Assembly (NCBI GenBank): GCA_043729515.1
Contig: JAYTLK010000150.1
Location: 1 to 38,096 of the forward strand
From: JANXSS01 sp043729515
Lineage (GTDB): Bacteria; Pseudomonadota; Gammaproteobacteria; Burkholderiales; Burkholderiaceae_D
DNA length: 38,096 nt
Direction of reading: 5' to 3'
Shown: in pieces, positions 16,389-26,100 of the stretch
Layout of the letters: each line of letters begins with the position of its first letter
Numbering within the stretch: position 1 is the stretch's first letter
Position numbers and translations under genes: made by a program
The notes under the pieces: generated by a model
The model's input: the letters and a program-made list of their open reading frames with translations, nothing else
Database searches by the model: none
Told to the model about the DNA's origin: nothing

Positions 16389-17677
16389 GCGTTTGCCGCA
16401 TTGGCCGCAAATGCGGTCCGGGCGGCAGCCAGCGTGGCGTCGATGACGGCGTCGTCATGCATGGCCGAGACAAAGCCGGCTTCGAAGGCCGAAGGCGCCA
16501 GATACACGCCGGCGTCCAGCATGGCGTGGAAGAAGCGATTGAAACGCTCCTTGTCGCAGGCCATCATGGTGTCGTAGGTCCCCGGCACGTCGGGCGCGAA
16601 ATACAGGCCGAACATGCCCCCGACCGCATCGGCGCTGAACGATACGCCGGCCTCGCGCGCAGCCGCAGTCAAGCCATCAGTGAGCTTGCGGGTCTGCGCG
16701 CCCAGGTGTTCATAAAACCCCGGACGCTGGATGATCTTCAATGTCGTCATGCCGGCGGCGACCGCCACCGGATTGCCGGACAAGGTTCCCGCCTGATAGA
16801 CGCCGCCGATCGGCGCCAGATGCTGCATCACGTGCGCCGGTCCGCCGAAGGCTGCCACCGGCAGGCCGCCGCCGATCACCTTGCCTAGCGCAGTCATGTC
16901 CGGCACGATGCCGTAGAGCGACTGCGCGCCGCCGAGCGCGACCCGGAAACCCGACATCACTTCGTCGAAGATCAGCAGCGCGCCGTGCTGCGTGCAGACG
17001 CGGCGCATCGTTTGCAGGAATTCCGGCGTGGCGCGCATCAGGTTCATGTTGCCGGCGATCGGCTCCACCATCACGCAGGCGATCTGGTCGCCGATGCGGG
17101 AAAACACCTCTTCCAGCTGCTGCGGATCGTTGTAGTTCAACACCATCGTGTGCTTGGCAAAATCTTCCGGCACCCCGGCCGAGGTCGGATTGCCGAAAGT
17201 GAGCAGGCCGCTGCCAGCTTTCACCAGCAGTGAGTCGGCGTGGCCGTGATAACAGCCTTCGAACTTGACGATGGTGTCACGCCCGGTGAAGCCGCGCGCC
17301 AGGCGCCGCGCGCTCATGGCCGCTTCGGTGCCCGACGAGACCAGACGCACCTGTTCGATCGAGGGCACCAGCTTGCAGATTTCCTCGGCCATCAGCACTT
17401 CGCCTTCGGTCGGCGCGCCGAACGACAGGCCGCGCGCGGCCGCCGCCTGCACGGCAGCGACTACTTCCGGATGCGCATGGCCGACGATGGCCGGGCCCCA
17501 GGAGCCGATGTAGTCGATGTAGCGCCGCGCATCCGCGTCCCAGAAATAGGGGCCCTCGGCGCGGGTGATGAAGCGCGGTGTGCCGCCGACCGAGCGGAAG
17601 GCGCGTACCGGAGAATTGACGCCGCCCGGAGTGGTCTTGCGGGCGCGTTCGAAAAGAATGTCGTTATTGGAAGTCAT
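16385..17677 (-). CDS. hemL: Glutamate-1-semialdehyde 2,1-aminomutase
   Basis: A 430-residue PLP-dependent class III aminotransferase-fold enzyme that converts glutamate-1-semialdehyde to 5-aminolevulinate, the C5 route to tetrapyrroles. It begins NDILFERARKTTPGGVNSPVRAFRSVGGTP. It contains SSGTEAAMSARRLARGFTGR, the cofactor Asp in LLIFDEVMSGFRVA, and the PLP lysine K266 in MTALGKVIGGGLPVAAFGG. Length is normal. AGGA lies nine bases before the ATG on the minus strand. A 174-base gap (17678-17851) separates it from thiD upstream. Confidence 0.97.
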   Translation of the reverse strand: MTSNNDILFERARKTTPGGVNSPVRAFRSVGGTPRFITRAEGPYFWDADARRYIDYIGSWGPAIVGHAHPEVVAAVQAAAARGLSFGAPTEGEVLMAEEICKLVPSIEQVRLVSSGTEAAMSARRLARGFTGRDTIVKFEGCYHGHADSLLVKAGSGLLTFGNPTSAGVPEDFAKHTMVLNYNDPQQLEEVFSRIGDQIACVMVEPIAGNMNLMRATPEFLQTMRRVCTQHGALLIFDEVMSGFRVALGGAQSLYGIVPDMTALGKVIGGGLPVAAFGGPAHVMQHLAPIGGVYQAGTLSGNPVAVAAGMTTLKIIQRPGFYEHLGAQTRKLTDGLTAAAREAGVSFSADAVGGMFGLYFAPDVPGTYDTMMACDKERFNRFFHAMLDAGVYLAPSAFEAGFVSAMHDDAVIDATLAAARTAFAANAANA

Positions 17678-17775
17678 GAAAGGGCGTCCTGGAACAGAGG
17701 AAAGATAAGGAGTGATCGGCGCAGTTCGGTGGTCCCCGGCGGGAGGAAGTCGATGGCGGCCCTGATGTTGTCGTT

Positions 17776-17811
17776 ACTGCAGTTATCACTGCAGTCGTCA
17801 CTGTCGTCGCG
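17776..17811. repeat. Short 12-bp imperfect direct repeats between thiD and hemL
   Basis: ACTGCAGTTATC (17776-17787), ACTGCAGTCGTC (17788-17799) and ACTGTCGTCGCG (17800-17811) follow one another in the gap ahead of hemL. PstI-type CTGCAG palindromes occur in the first two. They could be an operator or a chance simple repeat. Confidence 0.45.
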
Positions 17812-17851
17812 CTTGGTGGAGCAAAGCCGCCACCGTCAGCCGGCATGTGCA

Positions 17852-18676
17852 TCAGTGATCGGCGTCCGGCTCGCGGGCCCAGAAATAACGGTCCGGCACC
17901 AGCTTGCCCATGCCCAGGCGCTGCGCGTGGGCGAGGCTGGCGACGACGAATTCCTGTGCCTCGAAGATTGCTTCCGGCACGTCCAGGCCGTTGGCCAGCA
18001 TGGCAGCCGAAGTCGCCGAGAGCGTATGGCCAGCGCCGGTGAAGGTGCCGGAAATCCGCTGCCACTTGTCTTCGCGCACCAGGCCGCTTTCGCTGAAGAG
18101 GCAATTGCAGACTTCATGCACATCGCCCGGCGTGCCGGTGACGAACACATATTCACAACCGGTGCCGACCAGGTGCATGGCGTCGGCCACCATGGTGTCG
18201 GCGGTGGAGGGTTCGCGCCAGGTTTCGGCCAGCCTGGCAAGTTCGACCGCCGACAGCACCAGCAATGTGGTCTGTGGCACCAACAGTTCGCGCATGGCCG
18301 TGAGAATATCGTCGTCCTCGTTCTCCTCATCCGGCAAGCCGGTCAGGAACGGGTCGAGGATCAGCGGCACGTCGGGATAATCGGAGACGATTTCGGCGAT
18401 CACGGATATTGTCTCGATGTTGCCGATGGCGCCGACCTTGAAGGCCGCCACCGGCATGTCTTCCAGCACCAGGCGCGCTTGGTCGGAGACCCAGTCGGGA
18501 TCGATCTGCTGGATGTCTTCGATACGTGCGGTGTCGCTGATCAACAGACCCGTGATGGCCGACAGCCCGTGGCAGCCCATGGCAGCGAAGGAGGCCAGGT
18601 CGGCCTGGATGCCGACCGCGCCGACCGGATCGGCCACGCCGAAGGTCAGGATCAAGGGAGAAGTTTGGATTTGCAC
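17852..18676 (-). CDS. thiD: Divergent ThiD-like (hydroxymethylpyrimidine kinase family) protein
   Basis: A 274-residue ribokinase-fold protein aligning end to end with ThiD, which phosphorylates HMP and HMP-P in thiamine synthesis. The order of elements is kept: GIQADLASFAAMGCHGLSAITGL near the N-terminus, KVGAIGNIETI, ILDPFLTG and a C-terminal TLSATSAAMLANG. Several usual ThiD residues differ, however. The N-terminal AG(S/T)DPSGGAG is FGVADPVGAVG, the TPN before the nucleotide site is replaced, and the HGTGC loop is FTGAGH. An acidic insert (DEENEDDD) is also present. Substrate or activity may therefore differ from true ThiD; the symbol is by homology only. The start is GTG 18674-18676. The gene diverges from the rubredoxin gene across 54 bases. 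Confidence 0.75.
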   Translation of the reverse strand: MQIQTSPLILTFGVADPVGAVGIQADLASFAAMGCHGLSAITGLLISDTARIEDIQQIDPDWVSDQARLVLEDMPVAAFKVGAIGNIETISVIAEIVSDYPDVPLILDPFLTGLPDEENEDDDILTAMRELLVPQTTLLVLSAVELARLAETWREPSTADTMVADAMHLVGTGCEYVFVTGTPGDVHEVCNCLFSESGLVREDKWQRISGTFTGAGHTLSATSAAMLANGLDVPEAIFEAQEFVVASLAHAQRLGMGKLVPDRYFWAREPDADH

Positions 18677-18730
18677 GACCGCATGGATTAAGATAACCGA
18701 CTTTGCATTTTACTTGAAGGGCCGTACGCC

Positions 18731-18949
18731 GTGAGCATTGACACAACATCGAATTCCCCCGCAGGCGCCGCTGCCACCCCACCGTTCGTCACCTGGATGT
18801 GCCTGATCTGTGGCTGGATCTACGACGAAGCCGCCGGCCTGCCGGAAGAAGGCATTGCCGCCGGTACCCGCTGGGCCGACGTGCCGATGAACTGGACCTG
18901 CCCGGAATGCGGCGCCCGCAAGGAAGACTTCGAGATGGTCAAGGTCTGA
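18731..18949 (+). CDS. Rubredoxin
   Basis: A 72-residue small iron protein. The Fe(Cys)4 site is supplied by CLICG (Cys24, Cys27) and CPECG (Cys57, Cys60). Between them are the usual GWIYDEAAGLPEEGI and the aromatic W residues of the rubredoxin core. An extra low-complexity N-terminal segment of about 18 residues precedes the domain. It carries single electrons, for example to oxygenases or oxidative-stress reductases; the partner is not in this window. The start is GTG 18731, with GAAGG at 18716-18720 upstream. Confidence 0.95.
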   Translation: MSIDTTSNSPAGAAATPPFVTWMCLICGWIYDEAAGLPEEGIAAGTRWADVPMNWTCPECGARKEDFEMVKV

Positions 18950-19275
18950 TCAGCCGGAGGGTCTGAGGCCGGAGCCGCTTTGAGGCCGATCGCAACGCGG
19001 CCGACCAGACGGTCGCCGGCGTCATTGACTATTTCATCACACCCGACTGCCTGTCGTCCCCACCGGGGCCAGCCGCAGCGCCGCCTTCTCGAGGATCGGC
19101 CCTGCGGCTGTTTCACGTGCGTCGCGGCGGTGGAGGTGCGCATCCGGCTTGCCAACCGGGCGCGCTTTTGCATAAAAACCACGGCCACGCGCCAATGGTG
19201 AAATGTTGTCTCAAAGCATCTTGCATTTAGTCGAGTCTGGGCCGTATATTGGACGTTGCTTAACGAGACGACGCC
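18950..19275. other. Non-coding gap between rubredoxin gene and pilG
   Basis: There is no supported gene in these 326 bases. Short frames on both strands are Arg/Thr-rich and lack start signals. No rho-independent terminator for the rubredoxin gene is visible. The right end is locally AT-rich and holds a possible promoter for the pil cluster (19221-19250). Confidence 0.6.
19221..19250 (+). promoter_or_regulatory. Possible promoter of the pilGHIJ-chpA cluster
   Basis: TTGCAT (19221-19226) and TATATT (19245-19250) are separated by 18 bases. The -10 matches five of six consensus positions; the -35 matches only three. The expected start of transcription is about 20 bases before the pilG ATG. Confidence 0.4.
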
Positions 19276-19674
19276 ATGACCACACCTACGGAGAACAGCG
19301 GCCTGAAGATCATGGTGATCGACGACAGCAGCACGATTCGTCGGTCCGCTGAAATCTTTCTCGGGCAAGCCGGCTACCAGGTGGTGCTGGCCGAAGACGG
19401 TTTCGACGCCCTGGCGAAGATGAACGATCATCGCCCGGCGCTGATCTTTTGCGACATTCTGATGCCACGCCTCGATGGCTACCAGACCTGCGCCCTGATC
19501 AAGAAGAGTGCAAAGTTTCATACGACGCCGGTGGTAATGCTGTCGTCGAAGGATGGCCTGTTCGACCGCGCCCGGGGCGCCATGGTCGGCTCCGATGCCT
19601 ATCTCACCAAACCCTTCACCAAGGACAGCCTGCTGAAAACCGTGCGCGCCCATGCTGCACCGGCAAGCGTCTGA
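19276..19674 (+). CDS. pilG: PilG-type response regulator (CheY-like)
   Basis: A 132-residue single receiver domain with no output domain. The acidic pair is Asp16/Asp17 (VIDDSSTIRRSAE), the phosphorylated residue is Asp60 (IFCDILMPRLDGYQ), the signalling Ser is in MLSSKDG, and the conserved Lys is K112 (LTKPF). In Pseudomonas, PilG receives phosphate from ChpA and promotes type IV pilus extension and cAMP signalling. It is the first gene of the cluster and is followed 24 bases later by pilH. Receiver-only genes in pairs ahead of a CheW gene are diagnostic of Chp systems. Confidence 0.93.
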   Translation: MTTPTENSGLKIMVIDDSSTIRRSAEIFLGQAGYQVVLAEDGFDALAKMNDHRPALIFCDILMPRLDGYQTCALIKKSAKFHTTPVVMLSSKDGLFDRARGAMVGSDAYLTKPFTKDSLLKTVRAHAAPASV

Positions 19675-19698
19675 CACTTCCCGCATAAAGGCTGAACG

Positions 19699-20064
19699 AT
19701 GGCTATCCAGAAAATCCTCGTGGTGGACGATTCACCCACCGAGCGTTACTTCCTGACCGATATCCTGATCAAGAACGGTTTTTCCGTATCGACTGCCGAG
19801 AACGGCGAAGAGGCAATGCAGAAGATCAAGGCCGACAAGCCGGAGCTGATCCTGATGGACATCGTCATGCCGGGCCAGAACGGTTTCCAGGTGACGCGCT
19901 CGATCAGCCGCGACCCGTTAACGCTGGATGTACCGATCATCATCTGCACCAGCAAGGGCCAGGAAACCGATCGCATCTGGGGCCTGCGCCAGGGCGCGCG
20001 GGACTACATTGTCAAGCCGGTCGATCCACAGGAACTGCTGGCCAAGATCGCGGCGCTCGGTTGA
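19699..20064 (+). CDS. pilH: PilH-type response regulator (CheY-like)
   Basis: A 121-residue receiver domain. Asp10/Asp11 (VVDDSPTERYFLT), phosphoacceptor Asp54 (ILMDIVMPGQNGFQ), Thr in ICTSKGQETD and Lys106 (YIVKPVDP) are all present. The PTERYFLTDIL and GQETDRIWGLRQGARDYIVKPV segments match PilH. In relatives PilH opposes PilG, favouring retraction or acting as a phosphate sink. AAAGG lies about eight bases upstream of the ATG. Confidence 0.93.
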   Translation: MAIQKILVVDDSPTERYFLTDILIKNGFSVSTAENGEEAMQKIKADKPELILMDIVMPGQNGFQVTRSISRDPLTLDVPIIICTSKGQETDRIWGLRQGARDYIVKPVDPQELLAKIAALG

Positions 20065-20098
20065 CCCCGCCGGCCGTGATCTCCTGCGCCTGCAATCG

Positions 20099-20731
20099 AT
20101 GAATCCACCGACGCCCGAGCTGCGCGACGCGCCAGCGACCACGCCTTACGGCAAACCCGATCCGGCGGCGCGGCGCCTGCGCATGCGCGACTTCCAGACT
20201 CGCCTGGTCGACCGCATGCAGGCAGCACGCGGCGGCAGCGACGTGCGGGCCGGCCAGCTCGGCGTGGTGATCGGCGGCACCCGCTGGCTGTTCGACCTGC
20301 AGCAGGCCGGCGAGATCGTGGCCGTCGGCGCATTGACCACGGTGCCGCTGACGCAGCCCTGGTTTCTTGGCCTGACCAACATTCGCGGCAACCTGATCAG
20401 CGTGGTCGACTTCGCGCACTTTCAAGGCAATCCACCGACCACAATCGACAAGCAGTGCCGCATCATCGCCTTCGCCCCCAGCCTCGGATTCAATGGCGGG
20501 CTGCTGGTGTCGCGGGTACTCGGGCTGCGCAACATCGACGACATGCAGGCGCAAGCCGATGACGTGACCGATCAGGGCACGGCAGACATCGAGCCGGGCC
20601 GGCAGCCAGGCGCCACGGGAGATCGGCGTGTCAGGCCGCAGCGCTATACGGACCGTGACCGGGATGTCTGGCAGGTACTCGACCTGGCAGCCATCACGCG
20701 CAATCCGCGCTTCCTGCAAGTCGGCGCCTAG
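20099..20731 (+). CDS. pilI: PilI, CheW-like coupling protein
   Basis: A 210-residue CheW-domain protein that would link the receptor PilJ to the kinase ChpA. The N-terminal region RRLRMRDFQTRLVDRMQAAR is typical of PilI. The CheW core follows: GVVIGGTRWLFDLQQAGEIVAVGALTTVPLTQPWFLGLTNIRGNLISVVDF. The C-terminal part (VWQVLDLAAITRNPRFLQVG) matches the PilI ending. I chose ATG 20099; the open frame extends 57 codons upstream, into pilH, without protein-like sequence. No strong ribosome binding site is visible. Confidence 0.9.
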   Translation: MNPPTPELRDAPATTPYGKPDPAARRLRMRDFQTRLVDRMQAARGGSDVRAGQLGVVIGGTRWLFDLQQAGEIVAVGALTTVPLTQPWFLGLTNIRGNLISVVDFAHFQGNPPTTIDKQCRIIAFAPSLGFNGGLLVSRVLGLRNIDDMQAQADDVTDQGTADIEPGRQPGATGDRRVRPQRYTDRDRDVWQVLDLAAITRNPRFLQVGA

Positions 20732-20838
20732 GCCAGCGGCACGGAGTCACGGCACCAAGGCATGACGGCATCACGACATCGCACAACAACAAGACGCACG
20801 CGCCAAGGCGCGGCAGGCAGTTCATCAGGAGAGAGAGC

Positions 20839-23148
20839 ATGGCGTTCAAATTACCCTTTTTTCCGCGGCTCGATCGCGCCGCGCTGGCTGGCGCCGGGCA
20901 GGGCCAGGCACTGGAGTCAGCCGTGACGGTGGAGCAACCGGCGCGTACCGACGCCGTTGCTTCGGCAACGCCTCCCGTCACGCAGGCTCCGGCTTCGACC
21001 GGCGCAGATGCCGCCGGTGAATCCCGCATGCCGAATCTGCTGGAACGCTTGTCCGATCGGCGCCTGCCGGTGCTGGGCGGCCTGCCTGTGGCGCAACAGA
21101 TCCGGGCATTGCTCAGCGTGCTGGGCATCGCGTTCTTGTTGGGCGTGCTGTTCGGCTACCTGAATTCACGCAGCACCACGCAAAGCGCGCTTCAGACACA
21201 GATCGCCGGTGATGCGCTGATGCATTCGCAACGGATCGGCAAGGCTGCGCCGAATGCGATCCAGGGCAATCCGGAAGCCTTCAAGCAGCTGGCCGACAGC
21301 CGCACCGAATTCAACAACGATCTGCTGGTGCTGAGTCAGGGTGGCGGTTTCCAGAACCGCGCGATCGATGCGCCATCGGGCGAGATGGCGCCAGCGATCA
21401 AGGATGTGCAGAAAGCCTGGGCCAGCACCGACAAGGCAGCCGAGACAATCCTTCGTCTGCGCAAGGAACTGACCGGCTTCGGCGCGACGTTGCAGAAGCT
21501 CAATGCGCAGTCACCGGCACTGCTCGAACTGTCGGAACAGATCTCGGCCCTGAAGGTACAGGGCGGCGCGACGCCGCGTGAAATTTCGGCGACCGGCCAG
21601 CTGGTCATGCTGACCCAGCGTCTGGGCCGCAGCGCCAATGAATTCCTGACCTCGGAAGGCGTGAATCCGGAAACCGCCTTCTTGCTCGGCAAGGACACCA
21701 ACACCTTTCGCGACATCATCGACGGCTTTCTGAACGGCAGTGAAAGCCTGCGCCTGGCGCCGACCCGCGACAAGGAGACCCGCGACAAGCTGGTCGAGCT
21801 GCAGGCAGTATTCGGCCAATACCAGACATCGGTTGCCACCATCCTCGGCAATCTGCAGAATTTCATCGCCGCCAAACAGGGCGAGCAGCTGATCTTTTCC
21901 GAAAACGAACTCCTGAAACAAAAACTGGCGGCGGTGCAGAGCACCTATCGCGCCGATCAGGATTCGCTGAACTGGCCGTTCTGGGCCTTGCTGGCCGTCG
22001 GCGCGACGGCGCTGCTGGCGGCGGTTGGCATCGCCTTCGTGATCCTGCAGGAAACCCGTACCCGTGCCCGCGAAGCCACCCTGCGTGGCCAGGAAGCCGA
22101 CGCCCAGCGACGGCAGGCACAGAAGCAGGAAGAAGAAGCCAAGGGCGCCAACGACCAGAACCAGGCCGCGATTCTGCGCCTGATGAATGAATTGCAGGAA
22201 GTGGCCGACGGTGACCTGACGGTGCAGGCAACCGTCTCGGAAGACATCACCGGCGCGATCGCCGACTCGGTCAATTACACGGTCGAGGAACTGCGCGGCC
22301 TGGTCGGTCGCGTCACGCGCACGGCCGAGCAGGTGACGTCGGCCTCGAACCAGGCGCAGAACATTTCCAATGAACTGCTGTCGGCTTCGCAGAAACAGTC
22401 ACGCGAGATCCAGGAAACCGGCAAGGCCGTGCTGGAGATGGCCTCGCAGATCACCGACGTGTCGAAATCAGCGAATGAATCGGCGGAAGTCGCGCGGCAA
22501 TCGGTGTCGGCCGCAGCGCAGGGTTCGCAAGCCGTGGAAAACGCGATCAAGGGCATGAACGAGATCCGCGAGCAGATCCAGGAAACCTCCAAGCGCATCA
22601 AGCGCCTGGGTGAATCGTCGCAGGAGATCGGCGAGATCACCGAGCTGATTTCCGACATCACCGAGCAGACCAACGTGCTGGCGCTGAATGCCGCGATCCA
22701 GGCGGCATCGGCCGGTGAAGCCGGTCGCGGCTTCTCGGTGGTGGCCGAGGAAGTGCAGCGGCTGGCCGAACGCTCGGGAGAAGCGACCAAGCAGATCGGC
22801 GCGCTGGTGCGCACGATTCAAACCGATACCCATGATGCCGTGGCCGCGATGGAAAAATCGACCCAGGGCGTGGTCGAGGGTGCCAAGCTGTCCGACGCTG
22901 CCGGCGCGGCGCTGAACGACATCCAGCGGGTGTCGAACCTGCTGGCCGAGCTGATCCAGGGCATCTCGTCCTCCACCGAGCAGCAGGCCACGTCGGCCAA
23001 CGGTGTGGCGCAGAACATCCAGAACATCCTGACCGTGACCGAGCAGACCCAGCAGGGCACGCAACAGACGGCCTCGTCGATCCGCGAATTGTCGAAGCTG
23101 GCCGAAGAGCTGAAGAACTCGGTCTCGCGCTTTCGCGTGACTGCCTGA
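20839..23148 (+). CDS. pilJ: PilJ, methyl-accepting chemotaxis receptor of the type IV pilus system
   Basis: A 769-residue receptor. It has a long cytoplasmic N-terminal extension of about 80 residues (Ala/Pro/Thr-rich), a first membrane segment near 88-108 and a periplasmic PilJ-type sensor with two repeated modules (each beginning like QRIGKAAPNAIQGNPEAFKQL or QRLGRSANEFL). A second membrane segment lies near 381-404 (FWALLAVGATALLAAVGIAFVIL). A HAMP-like region follows (LMNELQEVADGDLTVQATVSEDITG). The signalling tip contains TNVLALNAAIQAASAGEAGRGFSVVAEEVQRLAERS. The ribosome binding site is excellent (AGGAGAGAG, 20827-20835). In Pseudomonas PilJ senses surface contact or pilin. The extension makes it roughly 90 residues longer than the Pseudomonas protein. 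Confidence 0.95.
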   Translation: MAFKLPFFPRLDRAALAGAGQGQALESAVTVEQPARTDAVASATPPVTQAPASTGADAAGESRMPNLLERLSDRRLPVLGGLPVAQQIRALLSVLGIAFLLGVLFGYLNSRSTTQSALQTQIAGDALMHSQRIGKAAPNAIQGNPEAFKQLADSRTEFNNDLLVLSQGGGFQNRAIDAPSGEMAPAIKDVQKAWASTDKAAETILRLRKELTGFGATLQKLNAQSPALLELSEQISALKVQGGATPREISATGQLVMLTQRLGRSANEFLTSEGVNPETAFLLGKDTNTFRDIIDGFLNGSESLRLAPTRDKETRDKLVELQAVFGQYQTSVATILGNLQNFIAAKQGEQLIFSENELLKQKLAAVQSTYRADQDSLNWPFWALLAVGATALLAAVGIAFVILQETRTRAREATLRGQEADAQRRQAQKQEEEAKGANDQNQAAILRLMNELQEVADGDLTVQATVSEDITGAIADSVNYTVEELRGLVGRVTRTAEQVTSASNQAQNISNELLSASQKQSREIQETGKAVLEMASQITDVSKSANESAEVARQSVSAAAQGSQAVENAIKGMNEIREQIQETSKRIKRLGESSQEIGEITELISDITEQTNVLALNAAIQAASAGEAGRGFSVVAEEVQRLAERSGEATKQIGALVRTIQTDTHDAVAAMEKSTQGVVEGAKLSDAAGAALNDIQRVSNLLAELIQGISSSTEQQATSANGVAQNIQNILTVTEQTQQGTQQTASSIRELSKLAEELKNSVSRFRVTA

Positions 23149-23165
23149 TTTTTCCCGAGGCCCGC

Positions 23166-26100
23166 ATGACTTTCATTGCCAATGCGACGGATGCTGCCAG
23201 CGCCGCGCCATCGTCCGCCTCGGATGGATTCGACAGCGGGCCGCTATCCTGGGTCATCGGCGAAATCCGCGACACGCTCGGCCGGTCGGTGGCTGCCTTG
23301 CAGCAGGCCGCCGCGCTGACGAATGCAGAGCCCGCCGGTGCGGTCGATGCCGACGCCCGGGAAGCCTTGCTGCGCCAGGCAAAGGCCCAGTTGCACCAGG
23401 CACATGGCGCACTGCAGATCGTCGATGTCGACGGCGTGGCGATCCTGACCGAAACCATCGAGGAACTCTACGATCGGCTGGCGGCCGGGCAGCAGGAGCT
23501 CACTTCGGCGCTGGTGACGGCGATCGATCATGCCTGCAGCGCCCTGACCGATTATCTGGAAGAACTGCTGGCCGGCGCCGCGCCGCAGCCGGTGCGCCTG
23601 TTTCCGTATTACCGCAGCCTGCTCGAAGCGCGGGGCGCCGAACGCATCCATCCGGCCGACCTGTTCTTTCCGAACCTGGCGATCCGGCCGCAGTTGCCGC
23701 CGCCGGACACCACTGCCGCGGCAGCGGCGGCGCCGCTCGACCCGGTGGCGTTGCGCAAGCGCTTCGAGAAAGGGTTGCTGCCATTTTTGAAGGGGCCTGC
23801 CGGTGCCGATGCCACGGGTGCCTCTGCCGCGATGCGCGATGTCGTGGCCGAAATCGCACAGGCGCAGATCAGCCAGCAGGCCCGTGGCTTCTGGTGGGTC
23901 ATGCATGGTTTCGCCGATGGCGTGGCGACCGGGCAGATCGACAACGCGCTCTACGTCAAGCAGCTTTTCGCGCGCATCAACCTGCAGATTCGTCGCATGG
24001 GCGAGGGCTCGGCCGGCATCACCGAACGGCTGTTGCGGGATGCCCTGTTCTTCATCGCACGGGTCGATGCGCCGTCGCCCCGATTGCAGCAGATCCGCAA
24101 CGCCTATCGCCTCGACGGCCAGGTGCCTGCCGATTTCGACATCCGCCGCTACGGCCATGTCGACGGCGCCGCGCTGGCAGCTGCCCGCGCCCGGCTGACC
24201 CAGGCAAAAAATCACTGGAATCGGATCGGCGGCGGCGACTTCAGCGTCGCCGGCGCCTTCGAAGCGGAGATGCAAGCGCTGAGCGACGCGGGCGCGAGCC
24301 TGCAGACGCCACCGCTGGCCAAGCTGCTGCGTGAACTCAATGGCATCGCCCGCGCGGCGGCCAGCGCCGAGCCCGGTGACCGGCTCGGCCTGGAAATGGC
24401 AACCTGCCTCTTGTTCGTCGAACATGCGCTCGGCCAGATTGGCCATCTCGACGCGCGTTTTCCCGAGCGTGCCGACGCAATGACGGCACGCTTGCTGTCT
24501 GTCGTGGCCGGTGAGGAGGTGTCGGGTGGCACGCCCTGGCTGGAAGAGATCTCGCGCCAGGCACAGCAGCGCCAGACCATGGTTGCTCTCACCGGCGAGC
24601 TGCAATCCAGCCTGCGCCAGGTCGAAAAGACACTGGAAGAATATTTTGCCAAGCCGGTAGAAGTCGCGGTGCTGGAACCAGTGGTCGGCATGCTGCATCA
24701 GGTCGGCGGCGCGCTTGCCGTGCTGGACCAGAACGACGCCGCCCGGGCAGTGGCGCATGTCCAGCATTGCTTGCAAACCATGATCGACGCCGGTGAAGCG
24801 CCGCATGCCGGCGCCTCGCAGGCCCTGTTCCATCAAGTCGCCCGCAACATCGGTGCGCTCGGTTTTTTCATAGACACATTGCAACTGGCAGGTGAAGGCC
24901 GGCGGCAGCGCTTCGCTTTCGACGAGCAGACCGGATTGTTCCAGGAACTGCCGGTGGAGCGGGGGCAGGCGGTAGTGGTCGCGGTGCCGGCGATCGCGGA
25001 AACGGCGCCGGCGGCGGATTCCGCGCCAATGCCGGAAACGGCAGGAATTCCAGCGCCACCTGCTGCGCAATCAATGGCGGAAGCGGCGGCTGCGCTCGCG
25101 AACGCCCCGGCCGCTGCAATCGTGCCAACCGCGTACGAAGGGGTGCACGATGCCGCACGTGAAGTAGCACGTGAAGTAGCACGTGAAGCCGCCCACGAAG
25201 CCGCCCACGAAGCCCCGCATGAAGATGATTCATCGATTGCATCGCCACCTGCCGCTGCCGGCAGCGCGTCGCACTTGCTCGATGCGCCGACGGCTGTCAC
25301 GCGCGCCCCTATTGACGCGGCGGCAGAGCCCCTGCCGACGGTTGAAGAGGACCTGATCCGCCATCAGCAGGACGCCTTGCGGGTGGCAGAGGCAATGCGC
25401 TCGCGACCTGCCGACGCCGGTCTGCTGACTCAATTGAAGCAGGCCCTGCAACAGGTGCGCCGGGATGCCAGCCTGATCGATCATCCGGAAGCGGGTGAGC
25501 GTGCCAAGGCGGCACTGACATTGCTGGAGCAGGAAAATTTTGCTGGCGACGCACAGTCGGCTGCCGCATTGCTCGTCATGCTGAATCCGACGGCCGTGCC
25601 TCCACCGGTGCTGCCTTCTTCGCCGGCAGTTCCGGAAACGGATGCAGAAGTCGATGCCGAACTGCTCGAGATATTCCTCACCGAAGCGGTCGAGGTGCTG
25701 GAGGCTGTCCGCACCACCTTGCCGCTGGCGCAGGTCGCGCCGCACGACCAGGAACACCTGACGACTCTGCGCCGCGCATTTCACACACTCAAGGGCAGCG
25801 GCCGGATGGTCGGTCTGATGGCGTTCGGCGAGGCGGCCTGGAGCATCGAACAGGTCATGAACCAGCGCCTGTCGGCGTCGACCGGTGCTGACCCGGCGCT
25901 GCATGCATTGCTCGGCATGGCACATGCCGATCTCAGCCGCTGGGTCGACGACCTGCAACGCGACGGTCGCTCGCAGCAATCGCCTGCGCCGCTGATCGCT
26001 GCAGCGCAACGGTTGACGGACGGGCTACCGCTCGATCTGCCGGAACAGACGGTCGATGCCGAGCTGGCGATGGCCGAACCGGTCGCCGCCGATGCTGCAT

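Noticed and set aside
17240..18691. 483-codon plus-strand frame opposite hemL and thiD
   Set aside because: It spans two real genes and the gap between them, with composition of an antisense shadow.
18980..19201. Small 73-codon frame between the rubredoxin gene and pilG
   Set aside because: It is Arg/Thr/Pro-rich with no start signal and no recognisable family.
23244..25070. 608-codon minus-strand frame opposite chpA
   Set aside because: It is antisense to a recognised kinase with full domain order, and its sequence is Arg/Gln/His-rich without any motif.
25155..25224. Possible CRISPR-like or regulatory repeat in chpA
   Set aside because: Units are 12 bp with no spacers and lie in frame inside a coding linker, so they are a coding tandem repeat.
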